64,000 bases of DNA from Neodontobutis hainanensis (Eukaryota; Chordata; Actinopteri; Gobiiformes; Odontobutidae), in contig JALDNG010000008.1 in assembly GCA_024349245.1 (NCBI GenBank), forward strand, positions 349,501 to 413,500, in the 5' to 3' direction. Shown piece by piece: positions 12,401-25,703 of this stretch. Positions within the stretch are counted from its first letter, which is position 1, and the number at the start of each line of letters is the position of its first letter. The notes beneath the pieces are model-generated. The model made no database searches. It had not been told where the DNA came from and saw only the letters and a list, made by a program, of their open reading frames with translations. The translations under genes were made by a program, and so were the position numbers.

Positions 12401-15400
12401 CCAAAGAAAAAAATGTGATGCCACTTTTCAAAACTAATGATTTGTTCTTTCTGCAGCAGTATAATTCCTTCTGATCAAGTGAGTTAGTTTTGGGATGAAT
12501 GTTAATTTATCCAAGACTACTGTTTATAGCCTACATATCAGAAACTTCTCACAGCAGCTGTAGATAATGTGGCTGTGGTGCTTTCTGGTTGCCTGCTCTG
12601 TTGAGAAGAGAATAGCATTAAAAAACAATATATCCTTGAAACTTGTTGTCTTGACCACAAAGACAAACAATAAAATGATGCCACATAGACCATTGCTACT
12701 CAATGCAAGACTGCTAAATCCTCTTTTAATTCTGGCAATCACGGTTGTTTTGTTTACACATTCAGCCACCGGAACAAACTCAGTGGTTTACTTGGCATCT
12801 GTCTGTTGACCCTTCCTTCGATCTCACCCTCTTCTACCATTTGTCATTTGTCTGTGATGCTAAAAGCCAAGAGTACCGCACTCACGCTTATTCTCACCAA
12901 CTGTATAAACACACAGAGATATGCAATAAACTACGACTCCTGACGGTGGTTCAGAGGCAGCAAGCGAAAATCACGAGGCTACACCAATCTACATGAAAGT
13001 AATTTTAAGCCAAATGTTTCGATGTGTTTCTTTTAAGAATACATAATTGAATCTGTGTTGCAAATAAGATGAATCAAATGAGTCAAGTTCTGAGCTGGCT
13101 TTACGCTCACAACACTGGCGGACAGTTTTATTTGCATTGAGCTGAAAGATGGGAGGAAAGTAGCCTGCTCACATTGGGTTTATCTTTCTGAGACTTAGAC
13201 AGAGTAACAATAAAAAACAATCTGTGTTAAGGAAAGTTAGGCCAGTGGAGAGTAGGACATGAAGAAGGATAGATAGAAAGAAAAAAGCAATAAAAGTGTT
13301 CAGGCGGGATCTTTATTTAGTTTAGGCTTGAGACCCTAAAGTGAAAGCAGATGGGACTAGAGTCTGGAATAGTTTCCACTTGAAGTCTTTCTGAGATCAT
13401 TGTAGTTCTGCTTTAACCTGCGTTTCGGGGTCTCTAACAAGATTTGGGCAAACAATTCCTATTTGTGACAACTGACCAAGACTTGCAGTGAGCATGTGCC
13501 TGGGCTGGCTGTCTGAGGTCATTGAGGTGAAGCAGAAAAAACCCTGCACGCATAGTGAAACACAATCCCAAATCCAAAACAATGGCTGCTAAACAATGCT
13601 CGAGGTTCTTGAGAGGTCAGGTGACAGGTTACCACTGCACAATGTGTAACAGTAACAGCTCAGAACGTGCACGTTTTTTTCTTCTTTTCATTGAGATGAC
13701 AATGATGTTTGCTTCGCTCACATCTGTAACATGACTCTGGGAAACAGTGAAGAAGCAGTGACGGGTTAAATAGTATTTATATTTGTACAAACACATTGTA
13801 CTGCATGATATCAAGGCATGGCAGGGATTCAAAAGGGTCATATCTTTCTCTTTCCAACTGACAAGAAAACCACGTCCATTTACTCAAGCATGTGTGGCCC
13901 TCAATTTGTGTCGACTGTTACAAGAGTTGTGTACGTGTTTATCGATGTAAATGAAGATGCAATCAGTGCATGTGAATGTTGTAAACACTGACTGACTGGA
14001 CCATGGGTGATAGTCAAGTCTGTGGTTTAAAACACATTTTATATACGTGCACAGTGTAGTTCAGCTCAAAGAACGATAAAACGGTTTTTAGGCCCTCTGG
14101 AGAGTCACTGCTTTGGTCACCTTCTCCATCATTTACAGTTGTGCTTGTGTAAGGTTTATTTTTAGCTGGTGATTAATGATGCAAACTATTCTTTTGTGAG
14201 CAGTCTGCCATGGAGCCATTTTTCAGTAAAAACAAGAGCACAAATTCTGCAGTGTGTCTGAATCTATGCTGAACCACTCTGTTCATGCTACACTCTCATG
14301 GTACACACTTTTATAGTCTGAACATGTTTTATATAGTTTTATCCACCATTGGTTTTATTTTATAGAAACAGCACATTTTTTATTTTAGATACAGCATTAT
14401 GTCCTTCTACGCTAAGCATCTTTGCTTACACATGCTTTGATGTATTTATTTAATTGGCTAAAGGAGTTCAAATAACGTCACTCAGTCCTGGAAAACATGC
14501 AGTACATCAAATTGAGATTCATGTCACTTTGGGGAATAACACCTCCATGCTTTGGCTGATGTCTGGCTGCATCATGAGCCTTCATATTCAAAGAGCACAT
14601 CTGGAGTCAAAATGAAACAAAAGTCATATACATTTGTCAGTATTGCATCTTGTTGACTATTTTCTTGACATGACTTTAAAGTAAATAGTTGTTACATTAC
14701 AATAAGTCATTCATATCTGCCAAAAAGGAGGGTTCTTTTCTACTGAGATCATGTGTGCGTTTGAAATGTTTATGCAGCACTGCTCCCTTTGGCCAAATTC
14801 CACAAGGGGACACTGGAGCCACTGCACTGAAACTATCTCATACAACCCCAAAGGAGCCATGCACAGACCACAATGTAATTAGAAATTTCCACAGGAATCC
14901 TCTAAACAGTTTTATAAACTGTGATTTCACTTCATGGCATTCCCACCAGTCCATTTGGCAATGCAGTGAATAAAAGGCCACAGGTACCAAGCCCAAGGAG
15001 ATCATTCTCTTTAGCCCTAAAACATGAATATCCACAGAACCCACATGTTGTGCTTTTGTATTTCTACTGTAGCTATGAACTTAGCGAAAACTAAATGGAA
15101 CATTCTACACATCTGCAGTAATCATATATGTTTTCTTAAATTTTTTGGAACAAGTAGCAGAGGTTTTAGCTGAAATATGGAATCGGTTCGAGGCCATCCA
15201 ACCCACCATGCTGCACTTAACACTGAACTGGAGCCATACCTGCAGACTTCATAGTAAGCAGAAATATATTTATGAGGACAAAGTCATCCAACACTTAAGC
15301 CTGAAGTGAAATAGAATTCTCACCTTATCCATCTTATTTCAACACACAATCTCCCGGGCCCTTCTCACTCCACTTACTCCATTCATGGCTTGATCGCATT

Positions 15401-18079
15401 GACATCTTTCTGCTCCACATGTGTGACAAACCATGCTGCCAAAAATGCTGGACATCTGAGCAATGTAAAGCCGCAAACCGTATCATTTACAACCTGGACA
15501 ACGACAAGCTCAACAGAGGCCAAGATTCAGAGGAAAGGAGGCAGACCATGGTCCAACAGTGGTCTCTATTGTTGTTCTCCTGAAAGGTGAGCAGTGATTT
15601 GACTTCTTTTAATGACAGTCAGCATATCCACACATCAGCGGCACATTCGGAGTGCTAAAAATTTACTACACTGCATTATAAAATTCAGACCTCTTAATCC
15701 AGTCAAATAGACCTTGGTGCCCTTCTACACAATACTAGTGGGATCTGTTGAAAAACATTGTTTCTCTGGAGGTAGTTTATGGATCTGTTACAAATGATTT
15801 CCAGAGGGATAATAAATCACTTCAGTGTCAAACTACATGATATATCGAGTATAGACTCCTCTATTGTGGTCTTTCCTTTGTGCACCAACATTAATCTAAT
15901 AGTTCTACACTTACATCCGAAGGCAGTTTATACTGTGGTATACGCCTGAATAATTCAACCTAAATTCATAAAGACCAGACAAAAATAAAACAATAATGCT
16001 GTCAAGCTACCCATTGAAGTGTGACAGCTTTCACTGATTCTGAGTTTACAATGACTTTTTTAAGTAGGATGTTGCCATAACCTAAGGAATAAAAAATAAT
16101 TGTCCATTTTCTTTATTTATAACTAAAACACTTATCCATGGGCATACATAAGGTTTAAGAAATACTGAGGGACAAAATAAGAGCGGTCAGTTCAGTTGAG
16201 GAAATATTCTGCCCAGTGCACTTTAAAAGACTTTAAGGAGATTTAGGAACTAGGATATTTGTTTGTCCAAGCAACTGTAAGTCTGTAGTAAATACCTTTA
16301 AACAAATTTGATTTTGGAGGACAAAATGTATATGCACATATAGACACTATACAATAAAAATGTTCAGATGGGTTTTTCCAAAAGTCATGTAGATTATTGT
16401 AGGTTCTATTCAGCTACAAGAAGGTTAGCGCTGAAAATACTAAATCTCAATGTCAAGTGTTTTTTATCAAGATCAAAAAAATCTCTCTATGTCAACCTTT
16501 AGCTAAATGTCATTGTTATTTTTTGCTGATAATGACCTGAAATATCAATGTCTTTTTTATTGTAAGGATTTAGTGTATGAATGTCTTTTCCGGAAAATGA
16601 GCTTGTGTTGATCACTACTTTGTGTCACTTTGGAAAGACCAGTCATAAAATACCTCAGTGTCGAGAGGCTGCAGTTCAACAGAGAATTCACATAAAGATA
16701 CTGACGGATAGAAACTTTAGTTGCACAACAGTGACCAAAGCGGCCAGCACTTGTTTTCCTTCATTCAGCAAGTGTTATAGTCTGTGTTTTTGCACCGAGG
16801 ACATAATTCAGAATGACAATCCACTCTAACTATGATGGAGGGGGGCTTTGGAAAGGTGCAACCCCCCGGCGCATCTATCTAAAACTGAGTATCATTTGGG
16901 GAGAAAGGGGGAGGTAAAAGAGAGTTGAAAACACAGTAGGAAAGATGACAGTGATAAGCGTGAACTCTTCGTCTGAGGTTACAGAGGAAGTCTTTTCTAC
17001 TGGATGTGACAGGAAACGAGGAGGCCATTGGGAGACTCCTATAAGTCTTCATTTCTGGCTGCTCACTGGGCCTGATATCTCTATTATGTGGTCTGTACTC
17101 ACTTAAGGAGCCAATTCTACCAGGAGTCCAAGCATCCATTATGGAAGTTAAAATAACCTCAGTGATATGTGGCCATGGTTTATAAGCAGCCACCCACTTC
17201 GACTGCGACAAACACGCCGGCTCTTTTGCAATTTTACAGTTCTCCCGTTTACAGCATCCATCATCCATCATCTCAGAGACAAATATGCTAATGAAACTAA
17301 AAGAGAGCAACATGCACCAAAGATGTACATATTTCTGGAAGAGCGGATGATGGATGCCCAGATTCTTACAAACAAAGAAAACCCTACACTCTGTCTATGT
17401 GTCCATATGCTTCTTCATATTATCCATAAATAAAATAAAAATATCAGTATAAAAGCATCTGCTCATGATTCAGAATTCCTTTGGTATTTTATAATGTGTC
17501 TCAAAACAGAAGGTTTGGATAATACAGCTTTGCAAATAAGCTCAAGCCATGTAACCGTAGGTCACTGAACCCAAGATGCATCTTTATCGGCCAACATTTT
17601 CACACTAAAAACTTGTTAATTGATATATTACAATGCTGCAGGGTCACTGTTTCTCTGGCCTCTCCCATATCGTGCAAAAGACAAGAAATGTGGTTTTACT
17701 ACTCACGCAGGCCAAACACACAACGTGCTTTTTCCCCTTGTTTTCTTGACAAAAACAGCCTGTGTGAGACCCTCCAGGAGACATTTAGTCCCGAGATTCA
17801 AGGAGCTAATAAAACACAGGAGCCGGAGTATACCCTGACTCAGCTGCTACGACCAGTGACAGCTGCTCTGATTCAGGCGCTTACTGTAATAGGTGTGTTG
17901 TTGTGCCACACACACCTCAAAACACATTTACAATTATGTGACTCTTTCATTCTTTCACCCATCTTTCACTGACCATTATGTTACTAACTGCAAATAATGA
18001 GACCACACAAATGTGCTGTCTGCTGCTTCTAGGGAAAAGTGATGCCAAAACATTAAATGCCACAACAAAGCAGACCTGA
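9441..18079. other. intergenic, no gene recognised
   Basis: No recognisable coding sequence. The longest open frame is 144 codons on the minus strand (16879-17313), without a known domain; a 119-codon plus-strand frame begins at 17613 and runs to 17972. The immediate start, 9441-9475, has a B-box-like GGTTTGAATCTC that may be the end of the preceding repeat. Confidence 0.55.
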
Positions 18080-18152
18080 GCCTGGATCAAAGCAGCTGGG
18101 ATAGTGACCCCTAACGGGATTGAACGGTAGAAGTTGAATGAATGAACAAAGT
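18080..18152 (+). repeat. L2/SINE-like 3' tail fragment
   Basis: The stretch GCTGGGATAGTGACCCCTAA, then CGGGATTGAACGGTAGAAG and a TGAATGAATGAA tail, matches the 3' end of a common fish L2-type retroposon (GGGATAGGCTCC..GACCC, GATAAGCGGTAGAAGATG, ATGAATGAATGA). Only the tail is present, as expected of 5'-truncated insertions. Confidence 0.55.
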
Positions 18153-21100
18153 TAAGTTTAAAAACGCACATTCCTTTATGTGAGCATGTCATTTTAACCT
18201 AAGATTACCAGATAGAACTGCTCCACAGGGTACAGTACATCTGGGAGGGCTCCCGTTTTGCGTTTGCAAAAGGGCCGGCAATTTATCTCAGTTTACATTT
18301 GTAACAGTAAAACGGTTGTTACATCTTCAAACCTGAAACACACTCAGACCTGTCAGTGCTGCCACATCATTGGCAAAAAGAGCTGGTTAGGCCAGAGTTT
18401 GGACAATGAATACTTTGCTTGGAGCAGTTCAAGATGGATTTTTTGTGTAAATGCACAAATATTGTGAGAATCCAGTGGCAGCACAAGGTTAATGTCATTT
18501 ATGTGTATCTCATTCTTTGTCAAAGTTACTCAACCTGAGGCTAAATGATTAAAGTGTGAATCATGTGGGTGGAAGCCACAGTACTTAGACATAATCTAAA
18601 CAAAGAGTTTAGATTAAGCAAATGTTTCTGTGCCGAGTGAAGTTAAGTCGTCCAACACTTTAAGCTGACAAGCACTTGGCTCCTCTTGCAATGAGCCCAA
18701 GCACTTCTCTTCTTAGCCAAAAAAGAATCTCTCTCCTGTTGTGATATGCTTTAGTTCCCACTTTTTGATCTCTATTTCTTATAGATTTATGAACCTGAGA
18801 CTTGTCTATACAGCTATTTGTCCAATTGATCTAATCTGTGCTTTTGCATGGACAAGGGCTTGAGTCCCTAAAACTCGAATCCTAGGAGATTCAACGCAGA
18901 ATTCTGAGCCTGTCAATTGTAGGACTGACATTTTTAAGGACCGACCACACTGATGTTGAAATCCAGTTCACTAGCAAGGACCACTATATAGTTGACATAT
19001 TTATTGCTATGCCATTTGATCAGAATAATGTGATGAGATGATGGAGGATGATGATAATGTTTCTAGAGATGGATAAGACTCAGTGTGGTAGTTCACTCAG
19101 CTGAGAAGGGACGCTGAAAGAAAAAGGGTAGGGAGAAAAGAAAAATGGACTGGGAGGGTGTGGTTGATGTGGGAAGCAGTGATGGAGGAAACTAACGTGT
19201 ATACAAAGGGTTTCTGGGAAGATTAGAGCTGTGTTCGAGGTGTGGTTAGGAAAGCTAAGGTGTGTTTGAAGCGTAAACCTAAGTTAACACATTTACTTCA
19301 TTTGTTATTTTTAGGCCTCAGATGTGAACAATAGGATTTGGTATTAACAGGACCTACAGTAAACATTTTAGACACAATAACTAGTAAGTATAAGAAAAAA
19401 TGCAAGCAGGCTCTTATACTGGGTATGTTGCACTGCTTTTTCTGTTTCAAAGGTGGATGCTGGTGATTTTGCACAGGGGCCGGATGCAGACACATACTCT
19501 GAATGGAATGAGACCCTGAATCTGGGACTAAAGCTCTGCGTTATTGTTTTTTATTCCAAAAATATGCAGTGGGTAAAACCTGATGTTTCCTGACAGTGCC
19601 TTTCACCTCTTTATAGAGCTTTGATATGCAGCTGACATATTGAACAGATCAAAACCATACAGGTGCGTTCAGGGAAGCACGGCCAAAGAGGAGTGACTGT
19701 TTGTAATAAAACATGTTTTTATAAAAAGTCAATCCATCAATCTATCAGTCATAGCAATGTAATAGCTTGTAATGTGGACCATATTCTGCTTCAACACAAT
19801 CCCAGGATAATCCTAAACTTTAAGGAATATCTGTTGGCATTATTAAAATCAAATGGTCAAATGTTTTTTTCCTTGATGCATTGAGTGTTTGTTTAACCTT
19901 TGTTATGGAGGGCTGCAAGTGTTTTGTTAAGTTTGGTATCTGGATTAGACCTTTGGCTCACATCTTGGACATGAATAAAGGGGAAGAGAAGAAGTCAGTT
20001 AGGGAGGGAAGTAAAAACAGAGGAGGTAGACAAAGGAGGGATCGAATAAAAGGGTTTCAACAAAATCAATCAATAATACATCACATCAAGAATAAGACCT
20101 CTCTAAACCTCGCTGTGAACTTTGAGGATGCTGCTCCTGGCCGACCATAAGGCTGTCCGATGGAGGAAGTATGGAGTCCATTAAAGCAAAGAAAGACTGA
20201 ATATTCCTGGCGTCTCCTCCTGTTTCCTCTTTGTGTTTCAACTGGGTGCCATCCATGCGACCTTTGAACCCTGTCATAAATACTACAGCCCATAATTCAT
20301 GCACATACAGAATTACAAAGTTGCCAAGTACGCCTCCCTTCTGAATGGATTGGCTGCCAGCTGAGCCAGAGCAGAGCTGAATGGGCCTTTCAGCTCTGAA
20401 CATGAGGTCATTAATATATGTGTTAGCATGCTTTAGATTAGCTTACAACAATGCATAAATGGAGTTGTTTAGTGACTATAAGTATACTTTATTACACCAA
20501 ACTGTGAGAAACAGATATTCATGTACACAGTGCAATGTAAAGAAACATCACATCAATCCAAATGTGAGTCAGGCATTAAGGTAACGATGAGATAGGAGCC
20601 AGTTGAGCAGGTTTGGGCCCCACTTTTAGATGTTTTTCTTGGGAGGTGTTCTGGGAAAGGCCTTTCCAGAGAAGAAAAAATGGATGCGCTGTAAAGACCA
20701 AGGCTAATAGTTGTTCTGGTGGACAGAGGGATACCGCTGTATGGTGGCGCCTTCACTCGAGGACCTTTTAAGGGGTTTCATGAGAGAGGCTTGATTCTAA
20801 TGTTGGGAGTACATTGAATGAGGTTGGGGTCTAGTAAGAAGGAGCTTTGTATATTTTGACAAAGCTCTGCCTAAACAGTGGAGGGATGGAAAAAATGATT
20901 GTCAACAGTTATTCAACAGACAAGGCTTTTCTCAGGCTTTGCTTTTTGAACTACCTGTTGCTAATATTTTTTTTAGTTTACGCAAAATTAAAAAAAAAAA
21001 AGATATGAATGTACAGTACATGCACTTTACAGCACTGCTAACACTGCTGATACTTCCTGGAACTCTTGGCCAAGTCTTTTTCATATTCATGTGCAAGCCA

Positions 21101-24100
21101 ACAACTGACTGACTTAAACTGACAAAGTAGCTGATACCTGCACAATCTCACACACAGAAGCTTGCTGTTTCACTCATTTTTCTGCACAGCGACTCGGGAA
21201 AAGAGGTTATGTGATTAACATTTATACAGTAATTTGATTAATACTGCTTTTTCAACAATATGGAAACAATGAGCCAGACCTCCATTCAATGATACCGTGT
21301 AAATTGCTACTCATTAACTACATAACCCTCATTTTACTTTGCTTTTGATTAAATTCAAGGCACAAATCTGATTTAGTTTGCCCTTCATCCCTCTGCAGTG
21401 TGTGACTGACACTAGTGAGGAAGTGTCGTAATGCAGGGTCAGCACAAAATGAGAACCAGCCTCATTCTGACTCAGCTGGCTCTTCTCTCCTGTCACGTTT
21501 CCTCACGAAATAAGAAAAAAGACAAAACTTTGCTAAAATTAGCAAATCAATGCTTGTGAGCCAAACAGGCCTGCAGACTGTTTTTCCTCTATGGATCCTG
21601 CAAGTCATGCAACAGGACTGATGCGTAAAGAGCAGCATCACAAAACAAGGATAGTTTTTTTTTTTTTTTTTTTTTACAAAATACACAGCATAATCGCAAT
21701 ATGTCTTTAGTTATGGGAAAAAAGGAACATATTTTTCATGCCAGTTCAGATAACAAGTGATATACAGCCTGACATCCAAGTCTTGCACATGAGAAGGTCA
21801 GAGTGCATGGATGTATGTGCTTGTGTATCTCCCAGGAGGGCTCATACCATGCACTGAGGGCAAAGTCACTTGAGGTGTGTATTTTCATCCAAATTGTTTG
21901 TAGCTCCGGCCGTCAGGACAAAGACAACTCTCTAACTCTTATAGACTCATGGTACTATTGTGAACAAAATACTATAGGCTTTTGAAGTTAACCTGAAATA
22001 AAAAGAGTTTAGTCAAAATGACAATATAAAGCTGGATCTGTGAACATTGATGGGATTTCGTTTTCTTAAGTTTCAACATACTGTGAGGATGTTTAGTGTT
22101 GAGTGGCTGTGTATGTTGCGTGAGAGGATTATTATTACAGTGGATCTGCTGAAAGGTAGTACAAATATGACCTGGAAAAGTGCAGTGTTTTTGATGTTTC
22201 ATTCCCAGAAAGAGCAGCTGCATGAAAAAAATAATAATAATAATAATTAAAAAAAATCATAGACTAGACTTTTGTGTGCTTTCTGTGTTCTGTCAATATT
22301 TGGCATTCATGATGGAAAAAAGACTAATCAATGAACATAACTACATACATAATATCCTCATTTCTTCACTCAGGGGAAGAGTTTTTGGAAATTTACCATT
22401 TCCATTACCAAATTCCATATGTTGACAATGCAATGTTTTTTGACATGGGATTGTTTACGTCATTAATTTCTAGGCGCAAAAGTGCAAAGAGGAATAAGAA
22501 AGAATAGTTTCCTTTAAGTCTAAACATTATTATTTTTATTTTTTTTACAATTATGTAGTGTTTTAGTAATGTTCAGTTTAGAGAAGACGTTAAATAAACT
22601 AGAAAATGTTTGTACTAAAATGTAATAATAATTAGTTTAACATGCAGACAAGCTGTAGTGTTGCACACTCACAACTATTTTCTTTGTCTAAACTACAAGT
22701 AAAGCTCACTCTTTTTCTATTATTTTTTAAAATTACACAATGACAATTATTTTATATTTGGATAGCTTACTACTTCTCCAAACTTCCCCTCTAACCATAC
22801 TTTAGACAGATTTCTCCCAGATTTTGAATCAGAAAAACCTGCCAAATATGTGCTTGCAGGAGCTGGATGTGGGCCAGTGTCAACTGGGGAGACTGTTGTG
22901 GGCCATGCGTGTCACGGTGGAGATCCTCGCCTTTGAATGGGAGTCTAAGTTGTACGGGGCTAGCGCAGGTCTCGAAACAGCGAGCCGTAAACACAGCTGT
23001 GTGTAGAGATGACCATTTAAGGGAGGGCTGCATGCTCATTTGTTTTCCTTTAGTTTAAGAAGAAAGTGTTGGAACAATTGCACACATGACTTTTTTTTTC
23101 AATCACTAGATACTATTATCAGAAATTATTCTTATATATATATTATTGTCAGCTTTTTATCAGCATCAGTGAATTTAATTTAAAATGAAGCAGGCTGTGA
23201 GTGAATAGTTCATAAGACCTCCATTACAATGACATGTAGGAGTTGGCAGAACTGACAAACATCCACAACATATAGCTACAGAGGCTCATCCCTAATGCTA
23301 ATGTTGACTACAGCACTTCATTTCAGGAATGTGAATTTAGCCACACAAGATGCTAAGTCTTACAGTGCAACAGACATGGGACTCTTACATCTCTGTTTTG
23401 TTTATCAGTCTAAAGTTCTTGCTCTAATTTAGCTCCTGCACGTCTCGGGAGCTTTTCTGTGTGTGGCTTGTTCTTCTGCAGCTTGTCCAAATCCATGTAG
23501 CTACTTCTGTACTGTGCATTAGAACAGAGAAATGCTGCACTGCTGTGTGTTATGACCAAATGAGGCAGAAACATCAGCAGCAATACAAACAGGCCTGTTC
23601 TCCATATGGATTAAACATTTGTAATTTTTCAGCCACAACGACATGATATGCCTTTATATGAGCTAAAATATGTGATGATTGAATCTTGGCGAGAAGTCTG
23701 GTCTAGGTTAGGTCCTATTTGCGAGAAAGACACAGTGTAGACCTGTGTTAATTCACACAATTCCAAGTATAACACAGTCAAATAAAGCTGGACTCCAGTT
23801 TGTCAAAAGAGATCAGTAGGAATTTAATGTTTGCTTTTTAAATACATGTACAGTTCCTTAGCTCCATGAACCCAACATAAATGACAGCCATAAAAAATTT
23901 TACTCCAATTAAAAATCTACCAGTGTAGAAAGTACAGAGCATGGTAATGGGTTGGGAAAATATTGAGTTTGATATAAGCCAGACATGTAGCATTGGACTC
24001 AACCAGTGCCCACTTTGTATAAGAAACATTAAATAACAAAATAATAGCTGTAGTATAGAGACTACCCTTTGAACTAACACTGCGACCACACTAGGAAACT

Positions 24101-24199
24101 TTATAAAAAACATGACTTTAAAATGAAAAATATTTCATTTAACACAATCAAAATATGTCCATTTACATGACATTGTATTGTTTAGAATAAGCTGTTTGT
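18153..24199. other. intergenic DNA downstream of dchs1, no gene recognised
   Basis: AT-rich, with poly-T at 21656 and an AAT-rich patch near 22225-22250. A more balanced island at about 22800-23060 has overlapping short frames on both strands and a pyrimidine-rich acceptor-like sequence before it, but no domain I recognise. Confidence 0.55.
21656..21675. repeat. poly-T tract
   Basis: About 20 consecutive T on the plus strand, equal to a poly-A run on the minus strand. No flanking target-site duplication or retrogene body was recognised. Confidence 0.85.
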
Positions 24200-25703
24200 C
24201 AAGCTTATGTGGAAGATAAGCAAACTGCAAACAAGAGTCTGCTTTTATTTTTCTTCATCCACACTACAACACAGTTTTAAAACTCATTCTTGAGTGTTTG
24301 TCTTGGCTATCTTTAAAAATACCAGCATAATGTGTATAGGGAATGAAAAGGGAGCTACAGGTAAGTAAGTATTATAAGTCTGGACATAGCATAAGAAAAT
24401 CCAATTGAACCCGACCATTCACCTGCTACAGAGAACACACACTGAGCTTTAAACTCATAATATTTAATGATAATCCATATGTGTGGGTAAGGAAAAACAC
24501 ATGACAGATGTTGACATGCAAATCTAACACTGAACTGGTAGATCTTTGTGCATGTTTCTCAACTTTTTATGTGCTACATTTTTACTAAAAAGATACTTGT
24601 TCTGGCTGCCTTTGGTTGGTTATACTCCGCTCTCTTCATTGCATTTGTTCTTTATTGTGCTGAGATGAACCAACTTCACAGTTAAGTCTTTAGGTTAGTA
24701 ACTGATTTTAGGAAGCACTATTTTTCAAAGACACAAAGGTGACAAACACTTAGTCCCTGAAAAACAGAGGGGTGTGCTGCTGTACACCACAAAAGAGAGC
24801 CGAAGAAGCTTGAGTTGGTATAACTCAATTTGACAAAACAAAAATTTTCAGTTTTCTACAGTCAGTAAATGAAATGATACCAAATCCACTTTTTGTATAA
24901 ATAATGTTTAAACACAAATGTTTTTCACTCACACAAGAACCAGCACAAATGTCTCTAAAAATGAAATACTTTTACATACAGTACATAGGTGAGGCCTCAC
25001 ACAAATGCATATTTGCAAATACACAAACCTCGCTGTGTGAAATATTGGTGTTTTGGAATATGAACTCATATTTCCATATAAAAATATATAAAAATAAAGT
25101 AAAAATAAAAATACAAGTCCTTTGTAGTGGTAAGGGCCACAATAATGTCCGCTGTGACTTTGTGTGATGCAACTTAATTCTTTCTGAACCCACTCTTTTG
25201 TCTGTTCACAGGAGTCACAAACTGATCACTGTATGTCCAGAGGCCATTTAAAAAGCAGCCACAGGATGGGGGGATGCTAATGTGTAACATGTCCAAAGAC
25301 ACAAAGACACAAGCATGGTCCTGTACTCTCTGGCCAGCCAGTGAGCTAACATGAAAACTACATTATCTACAGCTAAGGGATCTCTGACTGTAGGACAGGG
25401 AAAGTCCATGTTTGTCCTGTTCAGTTCCTGGAGACCTGCGTCACTTTGAGCATCAGGCTGGTCCTGTCAGCCTAAGCACATCTTAGTTTATCAACACTGT
25501 TACTGAAAGAGAAATACTGTGTCAATATTCTACCAAAAGTTAGGTAGAGCATGTCTTTAGGGAGGTTTCATCATAACTTTAGTTTATTTGAAGGAAAGTG
25601 CAGACAAACACCTCCATTCCTTCCACTGTGGAGGCAACACAGAGTGTTCCCCTACTCTGTGTCTGTCTAATGGTTCTCTTTAAATAAACTCCTCATTTAT
25701 GCA
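24200..25703 (-). other. dchs1: probable dchs1 3' UTR
   Basis: The sequence following the stop has no coding signal. Minus-strand AATAAA hexamers occur about 115 bases after the stop (25583-25588) and again near 24651 and 24244. Which is used, and so where the transcript ends, cannot be decided from sequence; the lower limit given is only the last hexamer I noted. The AT-rich content fits a vertebrate 3' UTR. Confidence 0.35.
25583..25588 (-). terminator. candidate polyadenylation hexamer for dchs1
   Basis: A perfect AATAAA on the minus strand, about 115 bases after the dchs1 stop codon. It is the first such hexamer downstream. Hexamers are common in AT-rich DNA and more distal ones exist, so use of this one is an inference. 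Confidence 0.3.

Noticed and set aside
15305..15585. Plus-strand frame with a cysteine cluster (CDKPCCQKCW) and a GGTGAGC donor-like site near 15585
   Set aside because: A stop precedes the donor in this frame and upstream stops limit it to about 90 codons; no family recognised.
16879..17313. 144-codon minus-strand ORF
   Set aside because: No domain, signal or splice context recognised; expected by chance in a window of this size.
22791..23058. Island with overlapping short ORFs on both strands and an acceptor-like pyrimidine tract
   Set aside because: No domain recognised and no matching donor; possible non-coding exon, but unsupported.
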